Positions 19,432-27,908 of a stretch of 35,833 bases of DNA are shown here, piece after piece. Both the position numbers and the translations under genes were made by a program. The notes beneath the pieces were generated by a model. The model searched no databases and had not been told where the DNA came from. It was given only the letters and a program-made list of their open reading frames with translations. How positions within the stretch are numbered: the stretch's first letter is position 1; the number at the start of each line of letters is the position of its first letter. Source of the DNA: Chitinophagaceae bacterium (GTDB taxonomy: Bacteria; Bacteroidota; Bacteroidia; Chitinophagales; Chitinophagaceae); assembly GCA_019695015.1 (NCBI GenBank), contig JAIBAV010000132.1, positions 1 through 35,833 of the forward strand, given 5' to 3'.

Positions 19432-20253
19432 ATGCCTTTAATAACACTTGCAACAGATATTGGTCAACAAGATTATATTGTTGGTGCTTTTAAAGGGCAA
19501 TTACATGCAGAAATTTCACAACTATCTATTGCAGATATTTCACACTATTTGCCATTAGATAACTTTGCACATGCTGCGTATATATGTAGCAATGCTTATA
19601 AATATTATCCTTCAAACACACTGCATATTTTACTAATAAATGTTTTTGATGAACCCGAAACTCATTTTGTTATTTGCAATTATAATAATCAATTTATTCT
19701 TTGTCCTAACAATGGCATCCTAAGTATGCTGGTTAAAACATTGCCAGAAAATACAACTGTATTGCCTATTATTAATGCAACTAATATTATGCAAATTACT
19801 AAAATTATTGCTACTACTGCAAGTACCATTCTTGCAAATAATACTATTGAAGGCATTGGAACAAAAGGATTGAAGATTGTAGAAAAAGCAATGATGAAAC
19901 CCACTGTTGGCAACGATTGGATAGATGGCCATATTTTGTTTATTGATAACTTTAATAATGTAATTGTAAATATTACAGAAGAGGTTTTTGAAAATGCAAG
20001 AAAAGGAAGAAACTATAAAATAGTTTTTAAAAGAAATGAAGTAGTTAAAAACTTAAGTACCAACTATGCATCTGTAAAAGAAACAGAACAATTAGCTTGG
20101 TTTAATGCTGCAGGTCATTTAGAATTAGCTATTAACAAAGGCTTTGCTGCAGAGTTGTTTGGGCTAGAAAGCTATAAAGAAAAAATGCATCAAGAGGGTA
20201 AAAGCGTTCAAAATAAATGGTTCTATCAAACAGTTCGTATTTACTTTGAATAA
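19432..20253 (+). CDS. SAM hydrolase / SAM hydroxide adenosyltransferase (DUF62) family protein
   Basis: The N-terminal LATDIGQQDYIVGAFKGQL (residues 6-24) is the hallmark of the DUF62 family, with Asp9 and Asp14 at positions that contact the adenosyl group; the family also includes the fluorinase and chlorinase. Most bacterial members split SAM into adenosine and methionine using water, and that is the default reading here. The length of 273 is typical and shows no obvious truncation. The physiological role of these proteins is not settled. The gene likely shares a transcript with the SDR gene upstream. Confidence 0.85.
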   Translation: MPLITLATDIGQQDYIVGAFKGQLHAEISQLSIADISHYLPLDNFAHAAYICSNAYKYYPSNTLHILLINVFDEPETHFVICNYNNQFILCPNNGILSMLVKTLPENTTVLPIINATNIMQITKIIATTASTILANNTIEGIGTKGLKIVEKAMMKPTVGNDWIDGHILFIDNFNNVIVNITEEVFENARKGRNYKIVFKRNEVVKNLSTNYASVKETEQLAWFNAAGHLELAINKGFAAELFGLESYKEKMHQEGKSVQNKWFYQTVRIYFE

Positions 20254-20311
20254 GTATAATTTATTGTAAAGCCTATAATACGGCCCTCCAAAAATTCACC
20301 TTTTAATTAAT

Positions 20312-20319
20312 TACCTTTG
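20312..20319 (+). promoter_or_regulatory. Exact -7 box almost touching the mtaB start
   Basis: TACCTTTG matches TAnnTTTG exactly and ends four bases before the mtaB ATG at 20324. If it is used, transcription would begin at or within a few bases of the ATG, giving a leaderless message. No clear -33 element is visible. Confidence 0.5.
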
Positions 20320-20323
20320 CAAA

Positions 20324-21619
20324 ATGACGACAAAGAAAAATAGTGTAGCTTTTCATACTTTAGGCTGTAAGTTAAATTTTTCCGAAACCTCTACATTATC
20401 AAGAATGATGGAGAAAGAAGGATTCGAAAAAAAAACTTTTGAAGATGTAGCAGATATTTATGTTATAAACACTTGCTCTGTAACCGATAATGCAGATAAA
20501 GAATGTAGGCAAATTGTAAGAAGAATACATAAGCAAGCACCAGAAAGTGTTGTGGTAGTTACAGGTTGTTATGCACAACTTAAACCAAAAGAAATTGCCG
20601 AAATACCAGGTGTAGATTTAGTTTTAGGTGCTGCAGAAAAATTTAATTTAGCTCAACATATTTCAGAATTTACCAAAGGAGACAGCACCAAAATTTGCAG
20701 TTGCGATACTAGCGATATTGCAGGTTTTAATGCTTCTTTTTCTGCCAACGATCGTACAAGAACTTTTTTAAAAGTACAAGATGGTTGCGATTATAATTGT
20801 AGCTTTTGCACCATACCAATGGCAAGAGGTAAAAGCAGAAGTGATAGCATTAGCAATGTACTAAATAGTGCTAAAGAACTTGCTAGTAAAGGAGTAAAAG
20901 AAATTGTTTTAACAGGTGTAAACCTTGGAGATTTTGGCAAAGGTTCACAAGGTGCAGGAGTATCTATAAGCATGCAAGAAAGAGAAGAAGATTTTTTTGA
21001 TTTAATACAAGCATTAGATGCTATAGATGGTATTGAACGTTTCAGAATATCCTCTATAGAGCCAAACTTATTAACCAATCCAATAATTTCTTTTGTGGCA
21101 AAAAGTAAAAAATTCATGCCACATTTTCATATTCCTTTACAAAGTGGTAGCAACCATATTTTAAAATTAATGAGAAGAAGGTATCAAAGAGAGTTGTATC
21201 AAGATAGAGTTGCTTACATTAAATCACTTATGCCACATTGCTCCATAGGTGTTGATGTTATTGTTGGCTTTCCTGGAGAAACGGATACATATTTTGAAGA
21301 AACATTTAACTTTCTTCACAACTTAGATGTTAGTTATTTACATGTTTTTACCTATAGCGAAAGAGATAATACTGTAGCTTTAAATTTAAAGCCTGTAATT
21401 CCTGTAAATATTCGCCATCAACGAAATAAAACTTTGCGTAATTTAAGTTTTATGAAACTGCAATATTTTACACAACAACATAGTGGGCAAAACAGAAAAG
21501 TGTTATTTGAATCTGCCGATAAAAATGGAATGATGGAAGGCTATACAGATAACTACATTAGAATTTCTACACCATTCAGAAAAGAATGGGAAAACCAAAT
21601 TATTGATTGGAAAATATAA
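20324..21619 (+). CDS. mtaB: tRNA t6A37 methylthiotransferase MtaB
   Basis: Radical-SAM methylthiotransferase converting t6A to ms2t6A at position 37 of ANN-decoding tRNAs. The N-terminal UPF0004 domain supplies Cys15 (LGCKLNF), Cys51 (NTCSV) and Cys82 (TGCYAQ) for the auxiliary iron-sulfur cluster; the radical-SAM triad Cys155, Cys159, Cys162 lies in GCDYNCSFC. A short TRAM-like end follows (HSGQNRKVLFES). The LGCKLNF form and the length of 431 favour MtaB over MiaB and RimO. Cys15 requires a start no later than the ATG used. The stop overlaps the recF ATG by one base. Confidence 0.93.
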   Translation: MTTKKNSVAFHTLGCKLNFSETSTLSRMMEKEGFEKKTFEDVADIYVINTCSVTDNADKECRQIVRRIHKQAPESVVVVTGCYAQLKPKEIAEIPGVDLVLGAAEKFNLAQHISEFTKGDSTKICSCDTSDIAGFNASFSANDRTRTFLKVQDGCDYNCSFCTIPMARGKSRSDSISNVLNSAKELASKGVKEIVLTGVNLGDFGKGSQGAGVSISMQEREEDFFDLIQALDAIDGIERFRISSIEPNLLTNPIISFVAKSKKFMPHFHIPLQSGSNHILKLMRRRYQRELYQDRVAYIKSLMPHCSIGVDVIVGFPGETDTYFEETFNFLHNLDVSYLHVFTYSERDNTVALNLKPVIPVNIRHQRNKTLRNLSFMKLQYFTQQHSGQNRKVLFESADKNGMMEGYTDNYIRISTPFRKEWENQIIDWKI

Positions 21620-22704
21620 TGCTACAATTAAATAATATAGCTTTATTACAATTTAAAAATTATACTCAACAGCAATTTGTATTTACTCAAAAGGTAGTAG
21701 GTATTTGTGGAAGGAACGGCTCGGGTAAAACTAATTTATTAGATGCAATTTATTACCTGTGCTTTACTAAAAGCTACTTCTTAGCTTCTGATGCTCAAAA
21801 TGTACAAATAGGAAAAGCAGGAATGAGAATTGAAGGAAACATGCTATTGAACAATACTACTCAAAATTTAATTTGCATTTTAAGAGAAAATAATAAAAAA
21901 GAATTTTTGTATAATAAAGAGCAACTAAAAAAATTTTCAGAACATATTGGTAGATTTCCTTGTGTAATTATTTCACCAGATGATACAACTTTAGTAACAG
22001 GTAGTAGCGAACTTAGGCGGAAATATATAGATACAATTATTGCTCAAATAAACTCTCATTATTTATACAATTTAGTAGATTACAATAAAATATTAGTTCA
22101 AAGAAATAGTTTACTAAAACAAGCTGCCGAAGTAGGAACAATTAATAAGGATGTAGTAGAAATATTAAATCAACAACTTGCTACTAAAGCAAATTATATT
22201 TTTGAAGAACGTAAACTATTTTTCAAGCAATACATACCATTTGTGTACGATTATTATAGCAAAATTGCTAGTAAAACCGATAATATTACCCTCCATCATC
22301 AAAGTGCATTATACACCGAAACTATAGAGAATTTATTAGAACAAAACCTACAAAAAGATATTGCTTTACAACGTACAACCGCTGGTATTCATAGAGATGA
22401 TATAGAAATAAATATGAATGGTGCATTATTTAAAACTATTGCATCTCAAGGCCAAAGAAAAAGTTTGTTGTTTGCATTAAAGTTGGCAGAATGGCAAATT
22501 ATAAAACAAAAAAAATTATACTCTCCAATATTATTGTTAGATGATGTTTTTGAAAAATTAGATGGTGAAAGAATGCATAACTTATTGCAATGGGTTTGTA
22601 ACGAAGAAAGCACACAAGTATTTATAACTGATACTCATAAAGAAAGGTTAGAACAAGCATTGCAAAATGCTGCAATTAATTTTCAGTTAATAGAACTTCA
22701 ATAA
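21619..22704 (+). CDS. recF: DNA replication and repair protein RecF
   Basis: SMC-like ATPase that helps load RecA at gapped DNA with RecO and RecR. The Walker A loop GRNGSGKT is at residues 31-38, the ABC signature region is ASQGQRKSLLFALK, and Walker B is ILLLDDVFEKLD. With the ATG at 21619 the protein has 361 residues, matching the family; a TTG four codons earlier is possible but the ATG overlaps the mtaB stop in a TAATG junction, a pattern seen elsewhere in the window. It is not next to dnaA, dnaN or gyrB here. Confidence 0.94.
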   Translation: MLQLNNIALLQFKNYTQQQFVFTQKVVGICGRNGSGKTNLLDAIYYLCFTKSYFLASDAQNVQIGKAGMRIEGNMLLNNTTQNLICILRENNKKEFLYNKEQLKKFSEHIGRFPCVIISPDDTTLVTGSSELRRKYIDTIIAQINSHYLYNLVDYNKILVQRNSLLKQAAEVGTINKDVVEILNQQLATKANYIFEERKLFFKQYIPFVYDYYSKIASKTDNITLHHQSALYTETIENLLEQNLQKDIALQRTTAGIHRDDIEINMNGALFKTIASQGQRKSLLFALKLAEWQIIKQKKLYSPILLLDDVFEKLDGERMHNLLQWVCNEESTQVFITDTHKERLEQALQNAAINFQLIELQ

Positions 22705-22728
22705 AAAAGAGGAGATTTTACTCTCCTC
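22703..22728 (-). terminator. Minus-strand terminator whose loop holds a stop codon
   Basis: The 7-bp stem GAGGAGA/TCTCCTC (22709-22715 with 22722-22728) has a six-base loop; on the minus strand it is followed by six T. The TAA of the leucine-rich gene (22718-22720) lies inside the loop. recF, arriving from the other side, ends four bases before the stem. Confidence 0.8.
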
Positions 22729-23236
22729 CTGGATACACATTAATAATAATTTCACAATCTGGTAATTGTTGTTGCAACTTAATATAGTCTTCCTGCGGAT
22801 ACTGACAAGGCAAATTCAGCCTGCGTAGGTTTTTCAGCTTTTTTAAACATTTAATAGATTGTTCCGTTAGTAACCCAAGTTGTCTAAAATTCATTCTTAA
22901 CTCTAAAGCCTCTAATTGTTTTACTTTACTAAGGTTACAAAAAAATAACTCCTGATTAAAATCTAACGGACAACCATTTAATCTAAAAGTTCTTAGGTTG
23001 TTTAACTCCATTAACTTCTCAAAAGAGGCATCTGGTGCAGCTTTGCCTTGCTCAATATCAAACACCATTCCTCGTGTATAATATACACTAATGGTAGAAA
23101 TATTTTCAGGCTCCTTCAATGCTTCTTTTAAAGAAGTAGCATAACCTGTTGGGTTAAAACTATTTTGTGCATTTACTGCCACAACCGAGAAAAGTAACAT
23201 CCATACGAAATGGATGTAATATTTTACGGACTTCAT
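22718..23236 (-). CDS. Small secreted leucine-rich protein of unknown function
   Basis: A 172-residue protein with a signal peptide (residues 1-24, ending VNAQ), then a leucine-rich stretch with spacing reminiscent of leucine-rich repeats (NNLRTFRLNGCPLDF, KQLEALELRMNF, KNLRRLNLPCQY at intervals of roughly 25-35 residues). The frame is open 58 codons further upstream, but that extension lacks any protein-like character, so the start before the signal peptide was chosen. No catalytic motif is visible. The gene stands alone, converging on recF and diverging from thyA. Confidence 0.7.
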   Translation of the reverse strand: MKSVKYYIHFVWMLLFSVVAVNAQNSFNPTGYATSLKEALKEPENISTISVYYTRGMVFDIEQGKAAPDASFEKLMELNNLRTFRLNGCPLDFNQELFFCNLSKVKQLEALELRMNFRQLGLLTEQSIKCLKKLKNLRRLNLPCQYPQEDYIKLQQQLPDCEIIINVYPGGE

Positions 23237-23422
23237 AGATAAAGGGATTAGTAAGCAATGTAAATGTAAAAAGCATTTTTTGTTCAACTTAAATTTTGGG
23301 CTTGTTGTGCATAAAGAAAAATATTTATTGCAATTATGCACATTAATATACATGGTACCATCTTCTAAAACCATAACTAAATTTTTATAATTAAATAAGT
23401 CTTTACACAACTATTCCCCATT

Positions 23423-23430
23423 TATTTTTG
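23423..23430 (+). promoter_or_regulatory. Possible -7 box for thyA
   Basis: TATTTTTG is an exact TAnnTTTG match 40 bases before the thyA ATG. A second related sequence, TTAATTTG followed by CA, ends at 23465, five bases before the ATG. Either could be the -7 element; neither has a clear -33 partner. Confidence 0.4.
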
Positions 23431-23470
23431 TATTGAATATTTACAATAGAACATTGTTTAATTTGCACTT

Positions 23471-24265
23471 ATGCAACAATACCAACAACTATTACAACAT
23501 ATCATTAATACTGGAGAAAGAAAAGAAGACAGGACAGGTACCGGAACAATTAGTTGTTTTGGATATCAAATGCGTTTTGATTTACAAAAAGGTTTTCCGT
23601 TAGTAACCACAAAAAAATTGCACTTAAAAAGTATTATTTACGAGTTACTTTGGTTTTTAAATGGCGATACAAACATTAAATATTTAAACAATAATGGCGT
23701 AAGTATTTGGAACGAGTGGGCAAATGACAATGGAGACCTTGGGCCTGTTTATGGCAAACAATGGCGTAGCTGGCAAGGTGCAAATGGTAAAACAATAGAT
23801 CAAATAGCCGATGTAATTAAGCAATTAAAAACAAACCCAGATAGTAGGAGAATGATTGTAAGTGCTTGGAATGTGGCAGAACTTTCTGAAATGGCTCTAA
23901 TGCCTTGCCATGCACTTTTTCAGTTTTATGTGGCTAATGGTAAATTAAGTTGTCAGTTATATCAACGTAGTGCAGATGTATTTTTAGGTGTACCATTTAA
24001 TATAGCATCTTATGCAGCTTTAACAATGATGATTGCTCAAGTTTGTAATTTACAATTAGGTGAATTTATACATAGCTTTGGCGATGTACATTTATACTGT
24101 AATCATATTGAACAAGCACAACTACAATTAACCAGAACACCGTTTGAGCTGCCAATATTAAAAATTAACTCTTCTGTAAAAGATATTTTTAGTTTTCAAT
24201 ACGAAGATTTTATTTTAGAAAATTATCAGTTTCATCCACATATAAAAGCAGTGGTAGCAGTTTAA
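23471..24265 (+). CDS. thyA: Thymidylate synthase ThyA
   Basis: Makes dTMP from dUMP with 5,10-methylene-tetrahydrofolate, leaving dihydrofolate. The 264-residue length equals E. coli ThyA; the catalytic Cys146 sits in [12 protein letters not shown], preceded by the phosphate-binding [10 protein letters not shown] (125-134), and [18 protein letters not shown] follows. The dihydrofolate it produces is recycled by the next gene, folA, 43 bp downstream in the same direction. Confidence 0.97.
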   Translation: MQQYQQLLQHIINTGERKEDRTGTGTISCFGYQMRFDLQKGFPLVTTKKLHLKSIIYELLWFLNGDTNIKYLNNNGVSIWNEWANDNGDLGPVYGKQWRSWQGANGKTIDQIADVIKQLKTNPDSRRMIVSAWNVAELSEMALMPCHALFQFYVANGKLSCQLYQRSADVFLGVPFNIASYAALTMMIAQVCNLQLGEFIHSFGDVHLYCNHIEQAQLQLTRTPFELPILKINSSVKDIFSFQYEDFILENYQFHPHIKAVVAV

Positions 24266-24308
24266 TAATTAAGGTTGGTTATTATTAAGATAAAATAAAA
24301 ATTTTTTC

Positions 24309-24803
24309 ATGATTATTTCATTAATTGTTGCCGCTAGTGAGAATAATGTAATTGGTAAAAATAACCAACTACTTTGGCACTTACCCAATGATTTAAAATT
24401 TTTTAAAAATACTACTTGGGGTATGCCAGTTGTTATGGGTAGAAAAACATTTGAAAGCCTTGGCAATAAACCTTTAAACGGACGATTAAATATTGTAATA
24501 ACCAACCAAAAAAAATGGAATGCCAATGGTGTTGTTGTAGTAAATAGTTTAGACGATGCCATTTTTGTAGCAAAAAGTCATTCGTATAAAGAAATGTTTA
24601 TAGCAGGTGGAGGCTTAATATATAATTTAGTTATGAATAAAGCAGATAAAATTTATTTAACCCGTGTACACACTGCTATTGAAGGCGATACATTTTTTCC
24701 GGAAATAAATGAAAAACAGTGGCAAAAAGTACAAGATAACTTTTGTAATGCCGATGAAAAGCATGCTTTTAACTATAGTTTTCAACTTTGGGAAAGAAAA
24801 TAA
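24309..24803 (+). CDS. folA: Dihydrofolate reductase
   Basis: NADPH-dependent enzyme reducing dihydrofolate to tetrahydrofolate. LLWHLPNDLKFF carries Asp28, the equivalent of the proton-relay Asp27 in E. coli; VVMGRKTFES and FIAGGGLIYNL are the cofactor-binding motifs. The length of 164 is normal for chromosomal DHFR. The pairing with thyA is a common metabolic arrangement and suggests a shared transcript. Confidence 0.96.
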   Translation: MIISLIVAASENNVIGKNNQLLWHLPNDLKFFKNTTWGMPVVMGRKTFESLGNKPLNGRLNIVITNQKKWNANGVVVVNSLDDAIFVAKSHSYKEMFIAGGGLIYNLVMNKADKIYLTRVHTAIEGDTFFPEINEKQWQKVQDNFCNADEKHAFNYSFQLWERK

Positions 24804-24905
24804 CTTCAAATTGCCACTAAGTTTAAAACTTTAGCATTAGTACAGCCAATTTTATTCAATAAACTGTTATCTTGCCGCCTTTAATAAAAGTTTTCAAAAA
24901 AACCT

Positions 24906-25985
24906 ATGTCCATCACTCAAATTCCCAAATTTCCGGTTGTAAAAGATTCGTTACATGCGGAGTTAAGAAAACGTGTACAGCAATATTTTGATGATAAAGG
25001 AATAAAGGCAACAGGCAACATAAGCTTATTTACCAAAGCAATTATTTTAGTTACTGCATTTGTACTAGTTTATATTCATTTAATATTTTTTACACCACAT
25101 TGGTACATAGCCATACCAGAGTGTATTATTTTAGGATGTTTAATTGCAGCAATTGGTTTTAATGTTATGCATGATGGTAGCCATGGCAGTTTTAGTAAAC
25201 ACAAATGGAAAAATAAATTGGCAGCAGCATCTTTAAGTATGTTAGGTGCAAATCATTTTATGTGGAATATGAAACACAACATGCTACACCATAGTTTCAC
25301 TAATGTAGATGGAGTAGATGATGATATTGAAATAGGAGTTTTAATGCGTATGGCACCCACACAAAAACGATATAAATTACATAGGTTTCAACATTTTTAT
25401 TTTTGGTTTTTATATATGTTGCTGTATGTTTTTTGGATATTTTTTACAGATTATCATAAATATTTTACACAAAAAATAGGTAATGTTCCTCTAAAAAAAA
25501 TGGCTACTAAAGATCATATAGAGTTTTGGCTAACTAAAATTTATCATGGCTTTATATTTATTGCATTACCCATCATAATGGTTGGCTGGTTTTATTGGTT
25601 AATGGGTTTTCTTGTTGCAACATTGGTATCTGGTTTTGTACTTAGCATTGTATTTCAATTAGCACATACTGTAGAGCATACCCACTTTCCTATTGCAGAT
25701 TTTGATAACAACAAATTACCCGATGAGTTTGCTGCACATCAAATAAAAACTACTGCAAACTTTGCTACAAAAAATAAAATAGTAAGTTGGTTAGTTGGAG
25801 GTTTAAATTTTCAGATAGAGCATCATTTGTTTCCTAAAATATCGCATGTGCATTACCCTGCAATTAGTAAAATTGTAAAATCTGTTTGTGCAGAATATCA
25901 GTTAACTTATATAGAATATCCAACAGTAAGTAGGGCAATTGTAGCTCATGTAAGATTTTTAAAACACTTGGGTAAATACGACTAA
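24906..25985 (+). CDS. Membrane fatty acid (acyl-CoA type) desaturase
   Basis: Integral-membrane di-iron desaturase of 359 residues. The three histidine boxes are intact: HDGSH (89-93), HNMLHH (124-129) and QIEHH (303-307). The QxxHH third box and the overall spacing are those of front-end or delta-5/delta-6-like enzymes, but no cytochrome b5 domain is fused, so electrons must come from a separate donor. Two paired hydrophobic regions (about 44-86 and 212-254) fit the family topology. The position of the double bond made cannot be read from sequence. The next gene starts after 23 bp. Confidence 0.9.
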   Translation: MSITQIPKFPVVKDSLHAELRKRVQQYFDDKGIKATGNISLFTKAIILVTAFVLVYIHLIFFTPHWYIAIPECIILGCLIAAIGFNVMHDGSHGSFSKHKWKNKLAAASLSMLGANHFMWNMKHNMLHHSFTNVDGVDDDIEIGVLMRMAPTQKRYKLHRFQHFYFWFLYMLLYVFWIFFTDYHKYFTQKIGNVPLKKMATKDHIEFWLTKIYHGFIFIALPIIMVGWFYWLMGFLVATLVSGFVLSIVFQLAHTVEHTHFPIADFDNNKLPDEFAAHQIKTTANFATKNKIVSWLVGGLNFQIEHHLFPKISHVHYPAISKIVKSVCAEYQLTYIEYPTVSRAIVAHVRFLKHLGKYD

Positions 25986-26008
25986 TTGTACTTTTTACTT
26001 TTCAGTAA

Positions 26009-26512
26009 ATGACAAAAAAAATTATTTTAGCAGGTATTGCAACAGTTGTAATGATAGTAATCATGCGTTTGCTATCAATCAATTTAGTTACAGATTATAG
26101 TCCCAACGGAATTGTAAGTTTTGAATTAGCTAAAAGTTATAGAGATGCATCAGCCATTATGATGGCAGTTGGGGTTAAGCCTTTACAAATTAATGTTGCT
26201 GTAGATTTTGCTTTTATTATTGCTTATTGTTTCTTTCTTTATTTATGTTGTAAAGCTTTACTTAACCAATATACCAAACAAGTTTTAAAAACTATTGGCT
26301 TTATATTTTTAGAGCTAAGTATTTTTATAGGTATATTAGATTTAGTAGAAAATATAGCCATGCTTATTACCTTAGGAGGTTACGGCACTAAAATAAGTGT
26401 AAGTGTTAGCAAATGGGCTGCCATAGCTAAATTTTCTATTGCTGGGCTGGTTATTGTTTATATTCTCATTGCTTCAATTTTATTGTATTTTTCTTCTAGA
26501 AAGAAAGCCTAA
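26009..26512 (+). CDS. Four-helix membrane protein, unknown function
   Basis: A 167-residue protein with four predicted membrane helices (about 3-22, 62-84, 95-121 and 138-162) and no recognisable active-site motif. I do not recognise the family. It lies between the desaturase and rlmB; its TAA overlaps the rlmB ATG by one base (TAATG at 26510-26514), so its translation may be coupled to rlmB. Confidence 0.8.
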   Translation: MTKKIILAGIATVVMIVIMRLLSINLVTDYSPNGIVSFELAKSYRDASAIMMAVGVKPLQINVAVDFAFIIAYCFFLYLCCKALLNQYTKQVLKTIGFIFLELSIFIGILDLVENIAMLITLGGYGTKISVSVSKWAAIAKFSIAGLVIVYILIASILLYFSSRKKA

Positions 26513-27252
26513 TGTTTATACCTAAAAAAAATATTATTGTTGGAAGAAACCCTGTAGTGGAAGCTTTAAAGCAGCATTTAACCATAGATAAAATATTAGT
26601 TTCCAAAAAAGCATCTGGCGAAATTGTGAATGAAATAAAACAACTTGCCAGAGCAAACAATGTACCTGTTCAATATGTTCCAATAGAAAAAATAAATAGC
26701 CTTACTAACATTCAACACCAAGGCATTGTTGCATTTAAAAGTGCAGTGCGTTATTTTAACCTACAACATGTAATAGATTTTGTTGTAGCAAAAGGAGAAA
26801 CCCCCTTGTTTTTAATTTTAGATGGCGTTACCGATGTAAGAAATATTGGAGCAATTGCACGTACTGCAGTGTGTTGTGGTGCACAAGCAATTATAATTCC
26901 AGATAAAGGCGTAGGTGCTTTAAATGAAGATGCAGTTAAAACAAGTGCTGGTGCTCTTGAACAAATTCATATTTGCAGAGTAAATAGTTTAATGATTGCT
27001 GTGGATGAACTAAGGCTGAACGGTATTAGTGTTTTTGCCAGCGAAATGACTGCTACAACAAAACTGTACAATTTAAACCTAAATATACCTTGTGCAATTG
27101 TAATGGGTAGCGAAGAAAAAGGTGTGTATCCTGCCCTTATGAAAATTTGTGAAAACACATTTCATATACCTATGGCTAATAATTTTGAAAGCTTAAATGT
27201 TAGCGTTGCTACCGGTATGATTTTGTATGAAGCAATGAAACAAAGAAAGTAG
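26512..27252 (+). CDS. rlmB: 23S rRNA (guanosine2251-2'-O)-methyltransferase RlmB (TrmH/SpoU family)
   Basis: SPOUT-family 2'-O-methyltransferase of 246 residues. The N-terminal substrate-binding part opens with VGRNPVVEALK, and the SpoU motifs are clear: LDGVTDVRNIGAIARTA (motif 1), AIVMGSEEKGV (motif 2) and IPMANNFESLNVSVATGMI (motif 3). RlmB is the likely assignment; other TrmH-group enzymes cannot be strictly ruled out. It ends in a 28-bp gap facing the convergent SUI1-like gene. Confidence 0.9.
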   Translation: MFIPKKNIIVGRNPVVEALKQHLTIDKILVSKKASGEIVNEIKQLARANNVPVQYVPIEKINSLTNIQHQGIVAFKSAVRYFNLQHVIDFVVAKGETPLFLILDGVTDVRNIGAIARTAVCCGAQAIIIPDKGVGALNEDAVKTSAGALEQIHICRVNSLMIAVDELRLNGISVFASEMTATTKLYNLNLNIPCAIVMGSEEKGVYPALMKICENTFHIPMANNFESLNVSVATGMILYEAMKQRK

Positions 27253-27280
27253 TATTATTTTATTGAAACGTTATTATAAT

Positions 27281-27631
27281 TTAATTGCCTGCTTTTTTAC
27301 TATTGCTATAACCGTTTTTAATAAGCCACTGTAGTATTTTTTCTCTTTGATCGCCTTGTATAATAATTTCATTATTTTTTGCATTGCCACCTGTACCACA
27401 AAAATTTTTTAATTGTTTCGCTAATTTTTCTAAATCGGCTAACGTACCTACAAAACCTGTTATTAATGTAACTGTTTTACCAGCTCGTTGTTTAGTATCT
27501 AACCAAATTCTTAATTTTTGTAAATTAGGTAAAAGGGTTTTAACTGTTTCCTCCTCATTGTTAAAATTAAAGTTAGGATTAGTGCTATAAACAAATCCAT
27601 CTTTATCTGCTTTTGATTTTTTATTGCTCAT
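27281..27631 (-). CDS. SUI1/eIF1-like translation factor (YciH type)
   Basis: A 116-residue protein whose second half (TVTLITGFVGTLADLEKLAK to the end) fits the SUI1 fold, with the GTGG segment before the IIIQGDQREKILQWL helix as in bacterial YciH. Family knowledge links these proteins to start-site fidelity on the 30S subunit, but their role in bacteria is poorly defined. The N-terminal third is charged and variable. A hairpin with a T-run on the minus strand ends only about ten bases before its ATG. Confidence 0.85.
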   Translation of the reverse strand: MSNKKSKADKDGFVYSTNPNFNFNNEEETVKTLLPNLQKLRIWLDTKQRAGKTVTLITGFVGTLADLEKLAKQLKNFCGTGGNAKNNEIIIQGDQREKILQWLIKNGYSNSKKAGN

Positions 27632-27639
27632 ATAGCTAA

Positions 27640-27677
27640 AATAAAAAAAGCATTCAAAATAATATTAAGAATGCTTT
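27640..27677 (-). terminator. Terminator-like hairpin just upstream of the SUI1-like gene
   Basis: Arms AAAGCATTC (27647-27655) and GAATGCTTT (27669-27677) pair over nine bases with a 13-base loop. Read on the minus strand the stem is followed directly by a T-run. It lies between the 53-residue membrane protein gene and the SUI1-like gene, which are in the same direction, so it either ends the first or attenuates the second. Confidence 0.7.
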
Positions 27678-27684
27678 AAAAATA

Positions 27685-27721
27685 TTTAAACAACATGTAA
27701 TTATGCTGTTAATTGTTTAAA
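27685..27721. repeat. Inverted repeat between the small membrane protein gene and the SUI1-like gene
   Basis: TTTAAACAA (27685-27693) and TTGTTTAAA (27713-27721) are perfect 9-bp inverted arms around a 19-base centre in which AACA and TGTT can pair further; flanking ATAT on both sides extends the symmetry imperfectly. It sits 9 bp after the stop of the small gene. Confidence 0.65.
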
Positions 27722-27730
27722 GATATTTAT

Positions 27731-27892
27731 TTAGTCAATTAAATCTAAAGAATAAGCAAGGTAAGTACATGTGCCAGGTAGTGCTAACCAAAACCATTGT
27801 CTAAAATCGGGTGTAGCTAATAAAAATACTATGATAGCTAACCAAAAAATAAATAATAAATAGTACTTGCTTTTTGATTTTGTTTTTTCCAT
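27731..27892 (-). CDS. 53-residue two-helix membrane protein, unknown function
   Basis: ATG at 27892 opens 53 codons ending in TAA at 27731. The protein starts MEKTKSKSKYY (basic, polar) and then has two hydrophobic stretches (about 10-27 and 33-49) separated by TPDFRQ, giving a probable helical hairpin in the inner membrane with both ends inside. An exact -7 box with a correctly spaced TTG lies upstream and hairpins lie downstream, so it looks like an independent unit. I recognise no family and no catalytic residue. Confidence 0.7.
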   Translation of the reverse strand: MEKTKSKSKYYLLFIFWLAIIVFLLATPDFRQWFWLALPGTCTYLAYSLDLID

Positions 27893-27908
27893 TTTCTTCA
27901 AATTTTTA

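Noticed and set aside
19432..20253. Fluorinase or chlorinase linked with the fluoride exporter
   Set aside because: The DUF62 fold is shared, but most members use water; the gene is about 9 kb from crcB and there are no organofluorine genes nearby.
21607..21618. TTG start four codons upstream for recF
   Set aside because: The ATG at 21619 overlaps the mtaB stop in the same TAATG pattern used elsewhere and matches the usual RecF N-terminus.
23237..23410. 58-codon upstream extension of the leucine-rich protein
   Set aside because: Composition is unlike a protein, and the signal peptide marks the start at 23236.
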